Source of the DNA: Bacteroidaceae bacterium | GTDB lineage: Bacteria; Bacteroidota; Bacteroidia; Bacteroidales; Bacteroidaceae | Assembly: GCA_024398435.1 (NCBI GenBank) | Contig: JAKSJD010000008.1 | Coordinates: forward strand, 1 to 64,000 | DNA length: 64,000 bases | Direction of reading: 5' to 3' | In this document: piece by piece, positions 35,424 through 43,330 of the stretch | Numbering within the stretch: position 1 is the first letter of the stretch | Layout of the letters: every line of letters starts with the position of its first letter | Made by a program: the position numbers and the translations under genes | The notes under the pieces: model-generated | What the model saw: the letters and a program-made list of their open reading frames with translations, nothing else | Databases searched by the model: none | What the model was told of the DNA's origin: nothing

Positions 35424-35942
35424 ATGAATAAAAACTTGAAACACATATTGGGATTTGCAGCCGCATTCGTGCTTGCCATTTCGGCTTATGCTCAGGACTC
35501 GGATTCAGAGCGTTATACCGATAAGGACATTATCACACGTCAGTTGGCTAAGAAAAACCAGGTAGAGAAAATCGATACGAGAAAGACGGAAACTTATGCA
35601 ACTCCACTTTATATGTTTGGAGTGTCTGCTCAGTTTGGCGATACAGTCGTTTACGTAACCGAATTGCAGAAGATTGAAGATGCCCATCTCACTCGAAAGT
35701 ATGACTACTTGGCCGGACGCGCAGATTATAGCTATCAGCTTGCATCTCATCTTGCCGACAATTACGGTGCAAAAGACCAGACCTCTTCAGTATTTTTCGA
35801 TAAGAACGTTAAAAAACTGATGAAGAGATACTCGAAAGTCATGAATCGATACTTGAAGGACAATTCGGTAAGAGTCACTATCATCGGATTGGACCAGTTC
35901 AAATACAAAGTACCAGAAGACCTGAGTAATGTCGTTATCTAA
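35424..35942 (+). CDS. Exported protein of unknown function beside C11 protease
   Basis: A 172-residue protein; the start at 35424 gives a clear signal peptide (residues 1-22, ISAYAQ). The mature part has no recognised domain: a conserved-looking beta segment (YMFGVSAQFGDTVVYVTELQ) is followed by Lys/Tyr-rich helices (FFDKNVKKLMKRYSKVMNRYL). Its last 14 bases overlap the C11 protease gene, so translation is probably coupled. A partner or substrate of that protease is possible but unproven. Confidence 0.75.
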   Translation: MNKNLKHILGFAAAFVLAISAYAQDSDSERYTDKDIITRQLAKKNQVEKIDTRKTETYATPLYMFGVSAQFGDTVVYVTELQKIEDAHLTRKYDYLAGRADYSYQLASHLADNYGAKDQTSSVFFDKNVKKLMKRYSKVMNRYLKDNSVRVTIIGLDQFKYKVPEDLSNVVI

Positions 35943-37167
35943 AAGAATCAACACGATCATAAGGAAGAGTTGCTGGATAGCCATCATGGTTTATTCAGCA
36001 ACGCTTTGTTCTTGTAGTAAAGACAACGACGATGACAAGCCCGTAAGCAAGGGTAGAACCGTCCTCGTTTACATGGTTGCAGAGAATTCTCTCGGCTATG
36101 AAATGTTGGGCAGTGATATTCAGGAAATGCTTGTCAGCATGAACCGCCTTAGCAAGGAAGATCGTTTGATTCTGTATGTTGACGACACTCAATTGCCACA
36201 CTATTATTATCTCGACTGCACGAACAAAACATTTTCGTATCGCAATCTTTCACCTGATTATCGATATAAGCAGGAAATGGATTCGACTTCGCCCGAAACT
36301 CTCGATGCCGTGATTCGGTTTGTTCGCAAGCAATTCCCTGCATCTTCGTATGGTTTGGTCATGTGGTCGCATGGAAATGGATGGGTAGGAGATAAGCAAG
36401 ATGGTGTGAAGAATGTCAAGCGCAAGGCATTTGGAATTGACAATGGCCGAAATACAACAATGAATATCGGCAATCAGATGAAGATTGAGGACATGGCCAA
36501 TGTGTTGAAGAAATATGCCGACTTTGAATACATCTTGTTTGATGCTTGTTTCATGCAGACAATAGAAGTGGCATACGAATTGAGAAATTGTGCCAAATAT
36601 ATTATTGGTTCGCCTGCTGAAATTCCAGGAGAAGGCGCTCCATATAATAATATAATGTGTGACTTGTTTGCCCGTCCTTTCAATCCAGAAGCATTGGTTC
36701 GTTCATATTTCGACTATTATGCCAATGGAAAGGATTATGGCGTTTTGCTCTCGGCAATCAAGACAAGCGAACTCAATGGCTTTGCCGAGAAGATGAGGCA
36801 ATATCTGTCAAAGTATTCATTTGCATCACAAGACTATTCATCTTGTCAGAACTATTACAGATATGATGAATGGAATTTCGATGGAGTGCTACAACGTCTT
36901 CCCGATTACTATGATATCAAGGCGATAATGAAGCAGAATCTGTCGGATGCGGAAATGCAGGAATGGCAGATGGCTCTCGACAAGGTTGTTGTGGCAAGTT
37001 ATGCTACTGACAGTTGGTACAGTGATTATGAGGGTGATGATGTTTCGGTCGATAAGTCACAATTCAGTGGCCTCTCTATGTATCTGCCACTCGATAAATA
37101 TAAATCAGAACAATTCTATAACGAATATTATAATACGCAATGGGCAAAACTCTACAATATAAAGTAG
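35929..37167 (+). CDS. Clostripain-family (C11) cysteine protease lipoprotein
   Basis: A 412-residue predicted lipoprotein (TLCSC, Cys about 29) of the C11 peptidase family, which cleaves after basic residues and often self-activates. The catalytic dyad is His148 in MWSHGNGW and Cys207 in LFDACFM; GSPAEIPGEGAPYN after the Cys is also typical. Start overlaps the 35424 gene by 14 bases and its end overlaps the kinase-like gene by 28. C11 enzymes accompany several leader-peptide maturation loci, which is the reason to read the neighbouring genes as one system. Confidence 0.88.
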   Translation: MSLSKRINTIIRKSCWIAIMVYSATLCSCSKDNDDDKPVSKGRTVLVYMVAENSLGYEMLGSDIQEMLVSMNRLSKEDRLILYVDDTQLPHYYYLDCTNKTFSYRNLSPDYRYKQEMDSTSPETLDAVIRFVRKQFPASSYGLVMWSHGNGWVGDKQDGVKNVKRKAFGIDNGRNTTMNIGNQMKIEDMANVLKKYADFEYILFDACFMQTIEVAYELRNCAKYIIGSPAEIPGEGAPYNNIMCDLFARPFNPEALVRSYFDYYANGKDYGVLLSAIKTSELNGFAEKMRQYLSKYSFASQDYSSCQNYYRYDEWNFDGVLQRLPDYYDIKAIMKQNLSDAEMQEWQMALDKVVVASYATDSWYSDYEGDDVSVDKSQFSGLSMYLPLDKYKSEQFYNEYYNTQWAKLYNIK

Positions 37168-38033
37168 CTCGACTTTCATTTCGAATTGTATGTTCGGGAG
37201 AAGACTATGAACGTCTGCTTCCTTCGTTCACACCTTTCAAGACTGAAGTTGATGACAGTGAGGTAATCTTTACCCTCAAGGTGGATGATGATTTCCGTCC
37301 TGAATATAAAGGCGATGAGATTGGACAGTTCGACTGTGGAGGCAACAACCATGGGGTGTATCAGTTGAAAGATGGTGGCTATCAGATTCTGGTCAGCGAC
37401 TTCTATCAACGCAAATGCAGTCTTCTTCAATCGAATGCCGACTTTTCCGAAGCTGTTGTGGCTCTCAACGGAAACGACATGATGAGGGGTTTCGGCCTCA
37501 ACAACTGCATCATGATGATGTATGCCTTCGCTTCTGCTGATAAGGACACGTTGCTCATGCATGCAAGTGTAATTCGTTACGAAGGCAAAGGCTATCTTTT
37601 CCTTGGAGTGAGTGGCACAGGAAAGAGTACTCATACTGCCAATTGGCAAAAGTATGTTGATGGTTGTGACTTGATGAACGACGATAATCCTGTGGTTCGG
37701 TTTGTTGACGGACAGGCTGTTGTCTTTGGAAGTCCTTGGAGCGGGAAGACTCCTTGCTACAGAAACATAGAGGCTCCTGTTGGTGGATTTGTTCAGTTGA
37801 AACAGGCTCCATTCAATAAGATTCGCAAGATGGAGGTGATTGAAACCTTTGCATCCATATTGCCTTCATGCAGTGTGATGAAGTGGGACAAGAGGATTTA
37901 TCTTGGAGTTTGTGACACGGTAAACAATGTGATGGAACATTCCAACACTTATCTATTGGAAAATCTTCCAGATGAGGCAGCTGTCAGAATGAGCTTCAAT
38001 GCTCTGACGAAAGGCCAGATAGAGGGTGAATAA
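37140..38033 (+). CDS. HPr-kinase/PEPCK-like ATP-binding protein
   Basis: A 297-residue cytoplasmic protein with a Walker A loop GVSGTGKSTHT (about 156-166) and the Walker B-like GCDLMNDDNPVV, followed by GSPWSGKTPCYRN. This arrangement belongs to the HPr-kinase/PEPCK-like proteins found next to PqqD-type peptides in peptide-modification clusters, some of which phosphorylate the precursor. The N-terminal 130 residues are beta-rich and specific to that subgroup. It overlaps the C11 gene by 28 bases and is 36 bases before the S24-type gene. Confidence 0.83.
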   Translation: MGKTLQYKVARLSFRIVCSGEDYERLLPSFTPFKTEVDDSEVIFTLKVDDDFRPEYKGDEIGQFDCGGNNHGVYQLKDGGYQILVSDFYQRKCSLLQSNADFSEAVVALNGNDMMRGFGLNNCIMMMYAFASADKDTLLMHASVIRYEGKGYLFLGVSGTGKSTHTANWQKYVDGCDLMNDDNPVVRFVDGQAVVFGSPWSGKTPCYRNIEAPVGGFVQLKQAPFNKIRKMEVIETFASILPSCSVMKWDKRIYLGVCDTVNNVMEHSNTYLLENLPDEAAVRMSFNALTKGQIEGE

Positions 38034-38069
38034 ATTGTAAATAGTAAATCGTATAAATAGTAAATAACA

Positions 38070-38552
38070 TTGCAGACAATACAGTTCGATAATGCAGAAT
38101 TCCTTCCTCACGTTTGTGAGTTGACAGAAGAGGGGCATACAGTCTCCATTCGAGCCAAGGGAAACTCAATGCGTCCATTCGTTGAAAGCGATAGGGATGT
38201 GGCTGTATTGTGTCATGCAGATAGCTATAAGGTGGGGGATGTCGTGTTGGCAGAGATAGCCAAAGGTCATTATGTCCTTCATCGTATTGATGCCATAAAG
38301 GGAGATAAGGTCCGTCTTCGTGGGGATGGAAACCCTTATCAGGTGGAATATTGCACCTTGAAAGATATTCGTGCCTTGACTTGTCAGTTTGTCCGAAAGG
38401 GCAAGACCTACAATCTTGATGGTAGGGTATGGAAGGTTTATAGCTGGTTTTGGGTAAGATTGTTGCCTGTTCGCAAATATCTTCTTGCCTTCTATCGATG
38501 GTTTTGGATGGGCGAAATGCCTGGAAAAGTGAAGAGATTGCTTCGTAAATAG
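38070..38552 (+). CDS. S24/S26-type signal-peptidase-like protein
   Basis: A 160-residue protein with the Ser region RAKGNSMRPFVESD and a matching VLHRIDAIKGDKVRLRGDGN segment, as in S24/S26 peptidases; in the position of the usual Lys the sequence has His-Arg, like SipW-type enzymes. A C-terminal hydrophobic, aromatic segment (about 125-150) may hold it at the membrane. The start is a TTG at 38070: a stop lies three codons upstream and the next ATG is inside the active site. It lies in the C11-kinase-PqqD run and may cut the product during export. Confidence 0.8.
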   Translation: MQTIQFDNAEFLPHVCELTEEGHTVSIRAKGNSMRPFVESDRDVAVLCHADSYKVGDVVLAEIAKGHYVLHRIDAIKGDKVRLRGDGNPYQVEYCTLKDIRALTCQFVRKGKTYNLDGRVWKVYSWFWVRLLPVRKYLLAFYRWFWMGEMPGKVKRLLRK

Positions 38553-38600
38553 GCAGGAAAGTCAATAGTAATCAGAATAAAAACATATAAAGCAAAGAAT

Positions 38601-38870
38601 ATGAAAATTAAAGAAGGATTTGAACTCCGCAAGATTTGTGCAGAGAATATTGTGATTTCACATGGAGTGAGCAATATCAATTTCACGAAGGTTATTAGCC
38701 TCAATCAGTCGGCTGCCTTGATTTGGAACAAGGTGATTGGCCGTGATTTCACTCTCGACGATATGGTTGATATCATTCTCGAAGAGTATGAAGTTGACGA
38801 ACCAACTGCTCGTGAGGATTGTCAGCAACTTCTTAAGGATTGGACAGAAGTTGGTTTCATTGAGTTGTAA
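38601..38870 (+). CDS. PqqD-family peptide-binding protein
   Basis: An 89-residue winged-helix protein of the PqqD type: KVISLNQSAALIWNKV is the signature (the NxxAxxIW pattern), followed by TLDDMVDIILEEYEV and a C-terminal helix ending GFIEL. PqqD-like domains bind leader peptides and present them to modifying enzymes. No radical SAM enzyme is adjacent; the HPr-kinase-like protein two genes upstream is the obvious client. A terminator at 38892-38922 ends the run. Confidence 0.88.
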   Translation: MKIKEGFELRKICAENIVISHGVSNINFTKVISLNQSAALIWNKVIGRDFTLDDMVDIILEEYEVDEPTAREDCQQLLKDWTEVGFIEL

Positions 38871-38891
38871 TTGTCCTGTCATTCAAAGTAT

Positions 38892-38922
38892 AAGGGTTGA
38901 CTTCATTGCGAAGCCAACCCTT
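38892..38922 (+). terminator. Terminator after the PqqD-like gene
   Basis: Stem AAGGGTTGACTT / AAGCCAACCCTT with one mismatch, loop CATTGCG, T-rich both sides; it may also serve the 38952 gene coming from the other side. Confidence 0.7.
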
Positions 38923-38951
38923 TATTGTTGTCAATATCAGTCGTTATTGAT

Positions 38952-39485
38952 TTAGAGTGCGAAATAGAGACCGAAGTTGATTGCAGAGTTGTCTACTCCG
39001 AATCCAAATTCGCTGTAAGTGTCTTCTACTGATGTGTAACCGAGCTTACCAAGTTTTGTTACGAGACAAACCTTATCACTGAGAGCTACCTTTACACCTG
39101 GCTGAACACCTACATAGAAAGTAGATACAGAATCACCGCCTTTTGGCTTAGAAGCACCAATACCAACACCACCGTCAACAAAGAAAGATGCGATACCTGT
39201 CTTTGCAAATGTATAGCGAGCATAAGGTTCGATAGCATAAGTTGTGAGGTTTGCGTCCTTAAGACCATTGAGGTTCTTTGTATTTGCGTATGAAAGAGCC
39301 ACTGCGATATCCCAATTATCATTGAGTGAGTAACCTATTTCAGGAGCAATCTTGATGTCTGTTTGTGATTCAAGTGGATTTTCGTAGTCTCTAATGTTCA
39401 AACCGAGTGAACCACCCATCCATGCCTGTGCGTTTGCTGTCAAAGCTGAAACTGCTACGAGAGCAGTGAGAATCAATTTCTTCAT
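38952..39485 (-). CDS. Small outer-membrane beta-barrel protein
   Basis: A 177-residue protein with a signal peptide (residues 1-19, TANAQ). The mature 158 residues alternate in eight probable strands (WDIAVALSYANT, YAIEPYARYTF, ASFFVDGGVGIG, FYVGVQPGVKVAL) and end FGLYFAL, as in OmpA/OprF-like small barrels. Function unknown. It has a -7 box TACCTTTG on the minus strand at 39560-39567. Confidence 0.82.
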   Translation of the reverse strand: MKKLILTALVAVSALTANAQAWMGGSLGLNIRDYENPLESQTDIKIAPEIGYSLNDNWDIAVALSYANTKNLNGLKDANLTTYAIEPYARYTFAKTGIASFFVDGGVGIGASKPKGGDSVSTFYVGVQPGVKVALSDKVCLVTKLGKLGYTSVEDTYSEFGFGVDNSAINFGLYFAL

Positions 39486-39559
39486 AATTTATTCAAATAG
39501 TTTATCTTTGCCTACTCTTTGTTGAGGTTTTCGGCACCCCCTCTGAATTAAATCGGCTG

Positions 39560-39567
39560 CAAAGGTA
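39560..39567 (-). promoter_or_regulatory. -7 box of the small barrel gene
   Basis: TACCTTTG on the minus strand, 75 bases before the start at 39485. Confidence 0.55.
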
Positions 39568-39699
39568 AGTGTTTTTGTGATAGGTCGGTTCGTATATTTA
39601 GATTATTTAAGTTTTTGGCGATTTGTGTTTCTTTTTGTTAAAATAATGATTTTGTCGCACATCTTGCTCTAAAAGTCGGATTCTATACGGCAATTAATT

Positions 39700-39787
39700 G
39701 TACTCAGGGTTTGGTACGATTGTACTTCGGGTTTGGTACGATTGTACTCAACGTTTGGTACGATTGTACTCAACGTTTGGTACGATT
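39700..39787. repeat. Repeat array A2: four 22-base units, reverse orientation
   Basis: Units at 39700, 39722, 39744 and 39766 are inverse complements of the A1 unit (GTACTCAACGTTTGGTACGATT form). The right end is GTACGATTTA, as in A1. Two of the units are identical. It lies in the 433-base gap between the small barrel gene and the OB-fold lipoprotein gene; nothing else is in that gap but the promoter and terminator listed. Confidence 0.9.
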
Positions 39788-39866
39788 TATTATTATTGAT
39801 GTTTGGGGTTTTGTTGCTTGATGTTTGATAAAAGTTCTGTATTGTTTTGATATTTATATAAAAGAA

Positions 39867-39894
39867 GAAAGCCACTACATGAGCAGTGGCTTTC
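39867..39894. terminator. Terminator after the anchor-J/OB lipoprotein gene
   Basis: Perfect 10-base stem GAAAGCCACT / AGTGGCTTTC with an 8-base loop, 25 bases past the stop at 39919. Confidence 0.75.
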
Positions 39895-39918
39895 AAACTT
39901 ATATCTATCGATATGGGA

Positions 39919-42333
39919 TTAGTGACGCTTCTTCGCACTTGAACTCTTTGTGAGTGTAACATCGTCGATGAGGACATTGCCACCTGGGTTCTTAGAGTTC
40001 ATGATAACGAGGCAAAGGGTAGTGTTGCTGTCGATTGTAAACTCGTGTGTAACCTTTACCCATTCGTTTGCAGAAATGTCATTAGTGTATTCACCATAAA
40101 CATAGCTGCCAACACTTCCATCGCTCTTTACTGGAACATAACCAGGACGAACGCTTGCTGTTGCAGATTCTGCCTTTGCATAGAATGTCATTGTGTATGT
40201 GCCTGCTTCAAGATTGATTTCCTTGTAGCCAAGGCGCTTGTTTGCAGATGTTGTACCTGCTACACATACAGAATAGCTTCCGCTATGAGCATCTGTGCTT
40301 TGACTGAGTGTTGCATTACCAGCAGATGAAGCAGTCTTCCAGTTTTCAGGAGTCTTGCCATCTACCCATGTTTCGAAGCCACCGTTTTCGATGCTTGAAA
40401 CTACTGGTTTGTCGTCATCGTTGTCACCACTATCATCGCCGCCATCATCGCCTTGACCACCTGTGCGACTTGTCCAATAGAGGTAACTGTTGTTCTGCTC
40501 TGTTTCTGGAGTGTTGATGTAGAGAGTAACCTTACCATATACGATAACTGTATCACCTACCTGAAGCTGGTTCTCAGATGTGAACTTGGTATTGTTGAGA
40601 TACTTGCTGCGATATACATAGAAAGTGTTGTTGTCTTTTCCGTCATCACTTACATAATATGTAGCATTACCATATTGACCTGTATCGACTTCCTTAATCT
40701 TTGCAACAATTCCCTTGAAGTAGATTTCGTTTGAAGGAATATTATTGCTGCTGAAGAGCTGAAGGAGCTTTGCTACATTGTAAGGGTCGTTTGCAGTACC
40801 GCTTCCCTTTGGAGTGCCGCCAGTTGTTCCTCCGTCGTCACCAGAATCGTCAGCTTTGCCAAGACGGCTTGAATAGTAGATTTGGCTGCCTTGAGTGATT
40901 TCACGGGTTTTACCATTGTAGAGAACTGCTGTACCATAAACGATAACTTCATCACCTTCTTGAAGCTGATCTTTTGAAGTAAACTTCGCTCCATTGAGTG
41001 AGTAACCACGATAAATCTCGAACTGACCGCTTGTGCTGCCATCGTCAGAGATATAATATGTAGCATTTCCAAATTGTTCTGTATTGAGATCATCAATCTG
41101 AGATACGATACCGTGAACATAAATCTTCTGAGATGGGATTTTGTTTGCATCGAAGAGAGCCTGAAGTTCTGCTACAGAGAATGGATTGTCTTTTGTGCCT
41201 CCAGAGATTGTTGTGTCGTCACCACCTTCGCCTGCTACACCTTTACGAACGGCAATGCTCTTAACTTCCCATGTAGAACCACTCTTGTTGTCAGTGTTGT
41301 AGTAGAATGCGAGATAGATAGTCTGACCGATAAATTCCTCAGGAATCTGGATTTCTGTTTCTGCGAATGTAGCCCAATCTGTTCCTTCTGTATGGTTGTT
41401 GTTAAGAACCTTCCAACCAGCTGTAGGATTGTTTGGATCGAATGATGAAGAAATGAGCAACTGCTGATTCTCGGCGCCCTTGTTGTAACGAAGAATATAA
41501 CTATAGTCAACATATGCGCTGTCAACGTTAGCAAGAGAAATTGCAGGAGATACGAGATAATATGTACCTGCTGTTGTTACCTTTGACGCATTGTCATAAC
41601 CAGTAGCCTTTGCTGTGCTGTAGTCATTTATCCATTCGCCTTCACCACTTGTTGTGTAGTTTGTGAATGGGAGGAGGCTGCTTGAGAATACTGCATTGAA
41701 GATAGCGTCTTCGTCTTCGGTTCCGTCACCGCCTTGGCCAGCTGCACCCTTAAGAACCTTGAAGTTCTTTACTTCCCAAGTAGAACTGCTTGTTTCACAC
41801 TTGAAGTAGAAAGCGATACGTACTTTCTTGCCAATAAATTCTTCAGGGACGTTAACGTCTGCCTGATAGAATGTGTTGTAGTCAACACCTTCTGTATGGT
41901 CGTTGAACAAAGTTTTCCAAGGTTGTTCTTCGACGTTGCCGAGGTTTGGCACAAAGTCTTCAGTAATCAAGAGAGCCTGATATTCCTTGCTGCGGTTGTA
42001 GCGAAGAACATAGTCATAAGTGATGTGAAGCAATGTATCAATATTAGTCAAGTCGATTGTTTGGCTAATGAGATAAGCAGTACCATCAGTTGTTACCTTT
42101 GTTGCATTGTCATAACCAGTGGCTGTAGCACAGCTGTAAGAGTTTACCCAACTAACACCACCGTCGGTTGTGTAGTTAGCGAATTTGCCGAGAGAAGAGG
42201 CAAATGTCTCGCTGAAGATAGTTTCGCTATTACCGCCTTCGGTATATAGCTTGTATGGAGCAGGTACGTCTTCACAAGCTGTGAAGCCTAACATCAAAAC
42301 TGCTGCACATAATAAAGAAATAACTTTTTTCAT
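39919..42333 (-). CDS. Modular surface lipoprotein: two choice-of-anchor-J, two OB-fold and a CBM-like domain
   Basis: An 804-residue lipoprotein (GFTAC, Cys about 20). Two tandem choice-of-anchor-J-type modules (about 37-200 and 205-365) begin FSETFASSLGKFANYTT and FNAVFSSSLLPFTNYTT. Two tandem OB-fold modules follow (about 370-490 and 505-635; both contain NATYYISDDG or NATYYVSDDG and a DEVIVYG / DTVIVYG strand). After an Asp/Gly linker, a jelly-roll carbohydrate-binding-like module (about 650-798) starts with ENGGFETW. OB folds of this sort bind nucleic acids or sugars. It is the third gene of the TonB-receptor transcript, 44 bases after the DUF5689 gene. Confidence 0.8.
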   Translation of the reverse strand: MKKVISLLCAAVLMLGFTACEDVPAPYKLYTEGGNSETIFSETFASSLGKFANYTTDGGVSWVNSYSCATATGYDNATKVTTDGTAYLISQTIDLTNIDTLLHITYDYVLRYNRSKEYQALLITEDFVPNLGNVEEQPWKTLFNDHTEGVDYNTFYQADVNVPEEFIGKKVRIAFYFKCETSSSTWEVKNFKVLKGAAGQGGDGTEDEDAIFNAVFSSSLLPFTNYTTSGEGEWINDYSTAKATGYDNASKVTTAGTYYLVSPAISLANVDSAYVDYSYILRYNKGAENQQLLISSSFDPNNPTAGWKVLNNNHTEGTDWATFAETEIQIPEEFIGQTIYLAFYYNTDNKSGSTWEVKSIAVRKGVAGEGGDDTTISGGTKDNPFSVAELQALFDANKIPSQKIYVHGIVSQIDDLNTEQFGNATYYISDDGSTSGQFEIYRGYSLNGAKFTSKDQLQEGDEVIVYGTAVLYNGKTREITQGSQIYYSSRLGKADDSGDDGGTTGGTPKGSGTANDPYNVAKLLQLFSSNNIPSNEIYFKGIVAKIKEVDTGQYGNATYYVSDDGKDNNTFYVYRSKYLNNTKFTSENQLQVGDTVIVYGKVTLYINTPETEQNNSYLYWTSRTGGQGDDGGDDSGDNDDDKPVVSSIENGGFETWVDGKTPENWKTASSAGNATLSQSTDAHSGSYSVCVAGTTSANKRLGYKEINLEAGTYTMTFYAKAESATASVRPGYVPVKSDGSVGSYVYGEYTNDISANEWVKVTHEFTIDSNTTLCLVIMNSKNPGGNVLIDDVTLTKSSSAKKRH

Positions 42334-42377
42334 ATCTTTTTTGTTTTTGTTTATTTATCTATCTGAATGGTATCTTG

Positions 42378-43307
42378 TTATTCATTGCCATTGTTATCCT
42401 CTGGCTCTACATCTTGGAATACAGCCATGTCAGCTGTTGAGCGAAGCTGGAGCTGCCAACCGTCATAGTAGGAGAAAACACCGGTAAGTGCAACTTCGTT
42501 TGTTGGCATTGGAAGGAATGCAACGTCATTCTGTGTGCTGGTTCTTACAGTGATTGTCTTCTTGCCAATCTTGAATTCACGGTCGACACCCATACCTGCA
42601 TCCTTAAGTTCGTCTGGTGCAAGGATAGTCTTATCGTCGCCATCAGCAAACTTACCATAAACCGTTACGAGCATTGGCGCATTCATGTAGTTCTGGTATT
42701 CACTTTCTTGTGCGATGAGTGGGTGGGAGTCGTCGTAAATGACGATTGGATGAATTGAATCGCAATATTCCTCAGGAGAACCGATGAGCTGAACCTTTGT
42801 CTCGCAAAGTTCGAAGAGCATAGGGCCAAGACGGAGGTTGTTGCTACTTGTGTAGTAAGGCTGACCGATCTTTGGCATCTTGCTGTAGCAACCAACATAA
42901 AGTCCGTTGAGGTTGACTCTTACCTTTTGTCCCATAGGGAAGTAAGGAGTGAGGAATGTTGATTTGACTGCAAGTACGATGCAGTTGGAAACATCAACTT
43001 GTTTGCCTTCGTCCTCTGCAGCGAGAACGAGTGTTTGGTAGAGGTTGCCACCTTCATCGTTTGCAACTACAATGCCTTCAACAATGAGAGTGTCTTCTAC
43101 GAGTACGAATGAGTTGGTCTGACTGAAAGTCTGGAAATACAATTCTTTCAGTCCGTCTATAGTGATGTTTGGTTCGCCAACTGATGTGGGACTTGTGACA
43201 GAGTAGTCGTCTACATTGGGAGCATCCCATTCGTCCATACATGATGTCAGCATGAGAGTTGACAACATTACGAGTAGGGAACCAATTGCTAAAATATTCT
43301 TTTTCAT
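42378..43307 (-). CDS. DUF5689-type surface lipoprotein
   Basis: A 309-residue lipoprotein with signal ending LTSC (Cys about 23). The ATG at 43307 is preferred to the in-frame GTG at 43313. The body has the DUF5689 pattern: FQTFSQTNSFVLVEDTLIVEGIVVANDEGGN, then KVRVNLNGLYVG, and a repeated beta barrel. It sits 23 bases after the TonB receptor, where a SusD-like partner is normally found, so it may be the surface-exposed partner of that receptor. Confidence 0.8.
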   Translation of the reverse strand: MKKNILAIGSLLVMLSTLMLTSCMDEWDAPNVDDYSVTSPTSVGEPNITIDGLKELYFQTFSQTNSFVLVEDTLIVEGIVVANDEGGNLYQTLVLAAEDEGKQVDVSNCIVLAVKSTFLTPYFPMGQKVRVNLNGLYVGCYSKMPKIGQPYYTSSNNLRLGPMLFELCETKVQLIGSPEEYCDSIHPIVIYDDSHPLIAQESEYQNYMNAPMLVTVYGKFADGDDKTILAPDELKDAGMGVDREFKIGKKTITVRTSTQNDVAFLPMPTNEVALTGVFSYYDGWQLQLRSTADMAVFQDVEPEDNNGNE

Positions 43308-43330
43308 ATACACATTATATATTATATATA

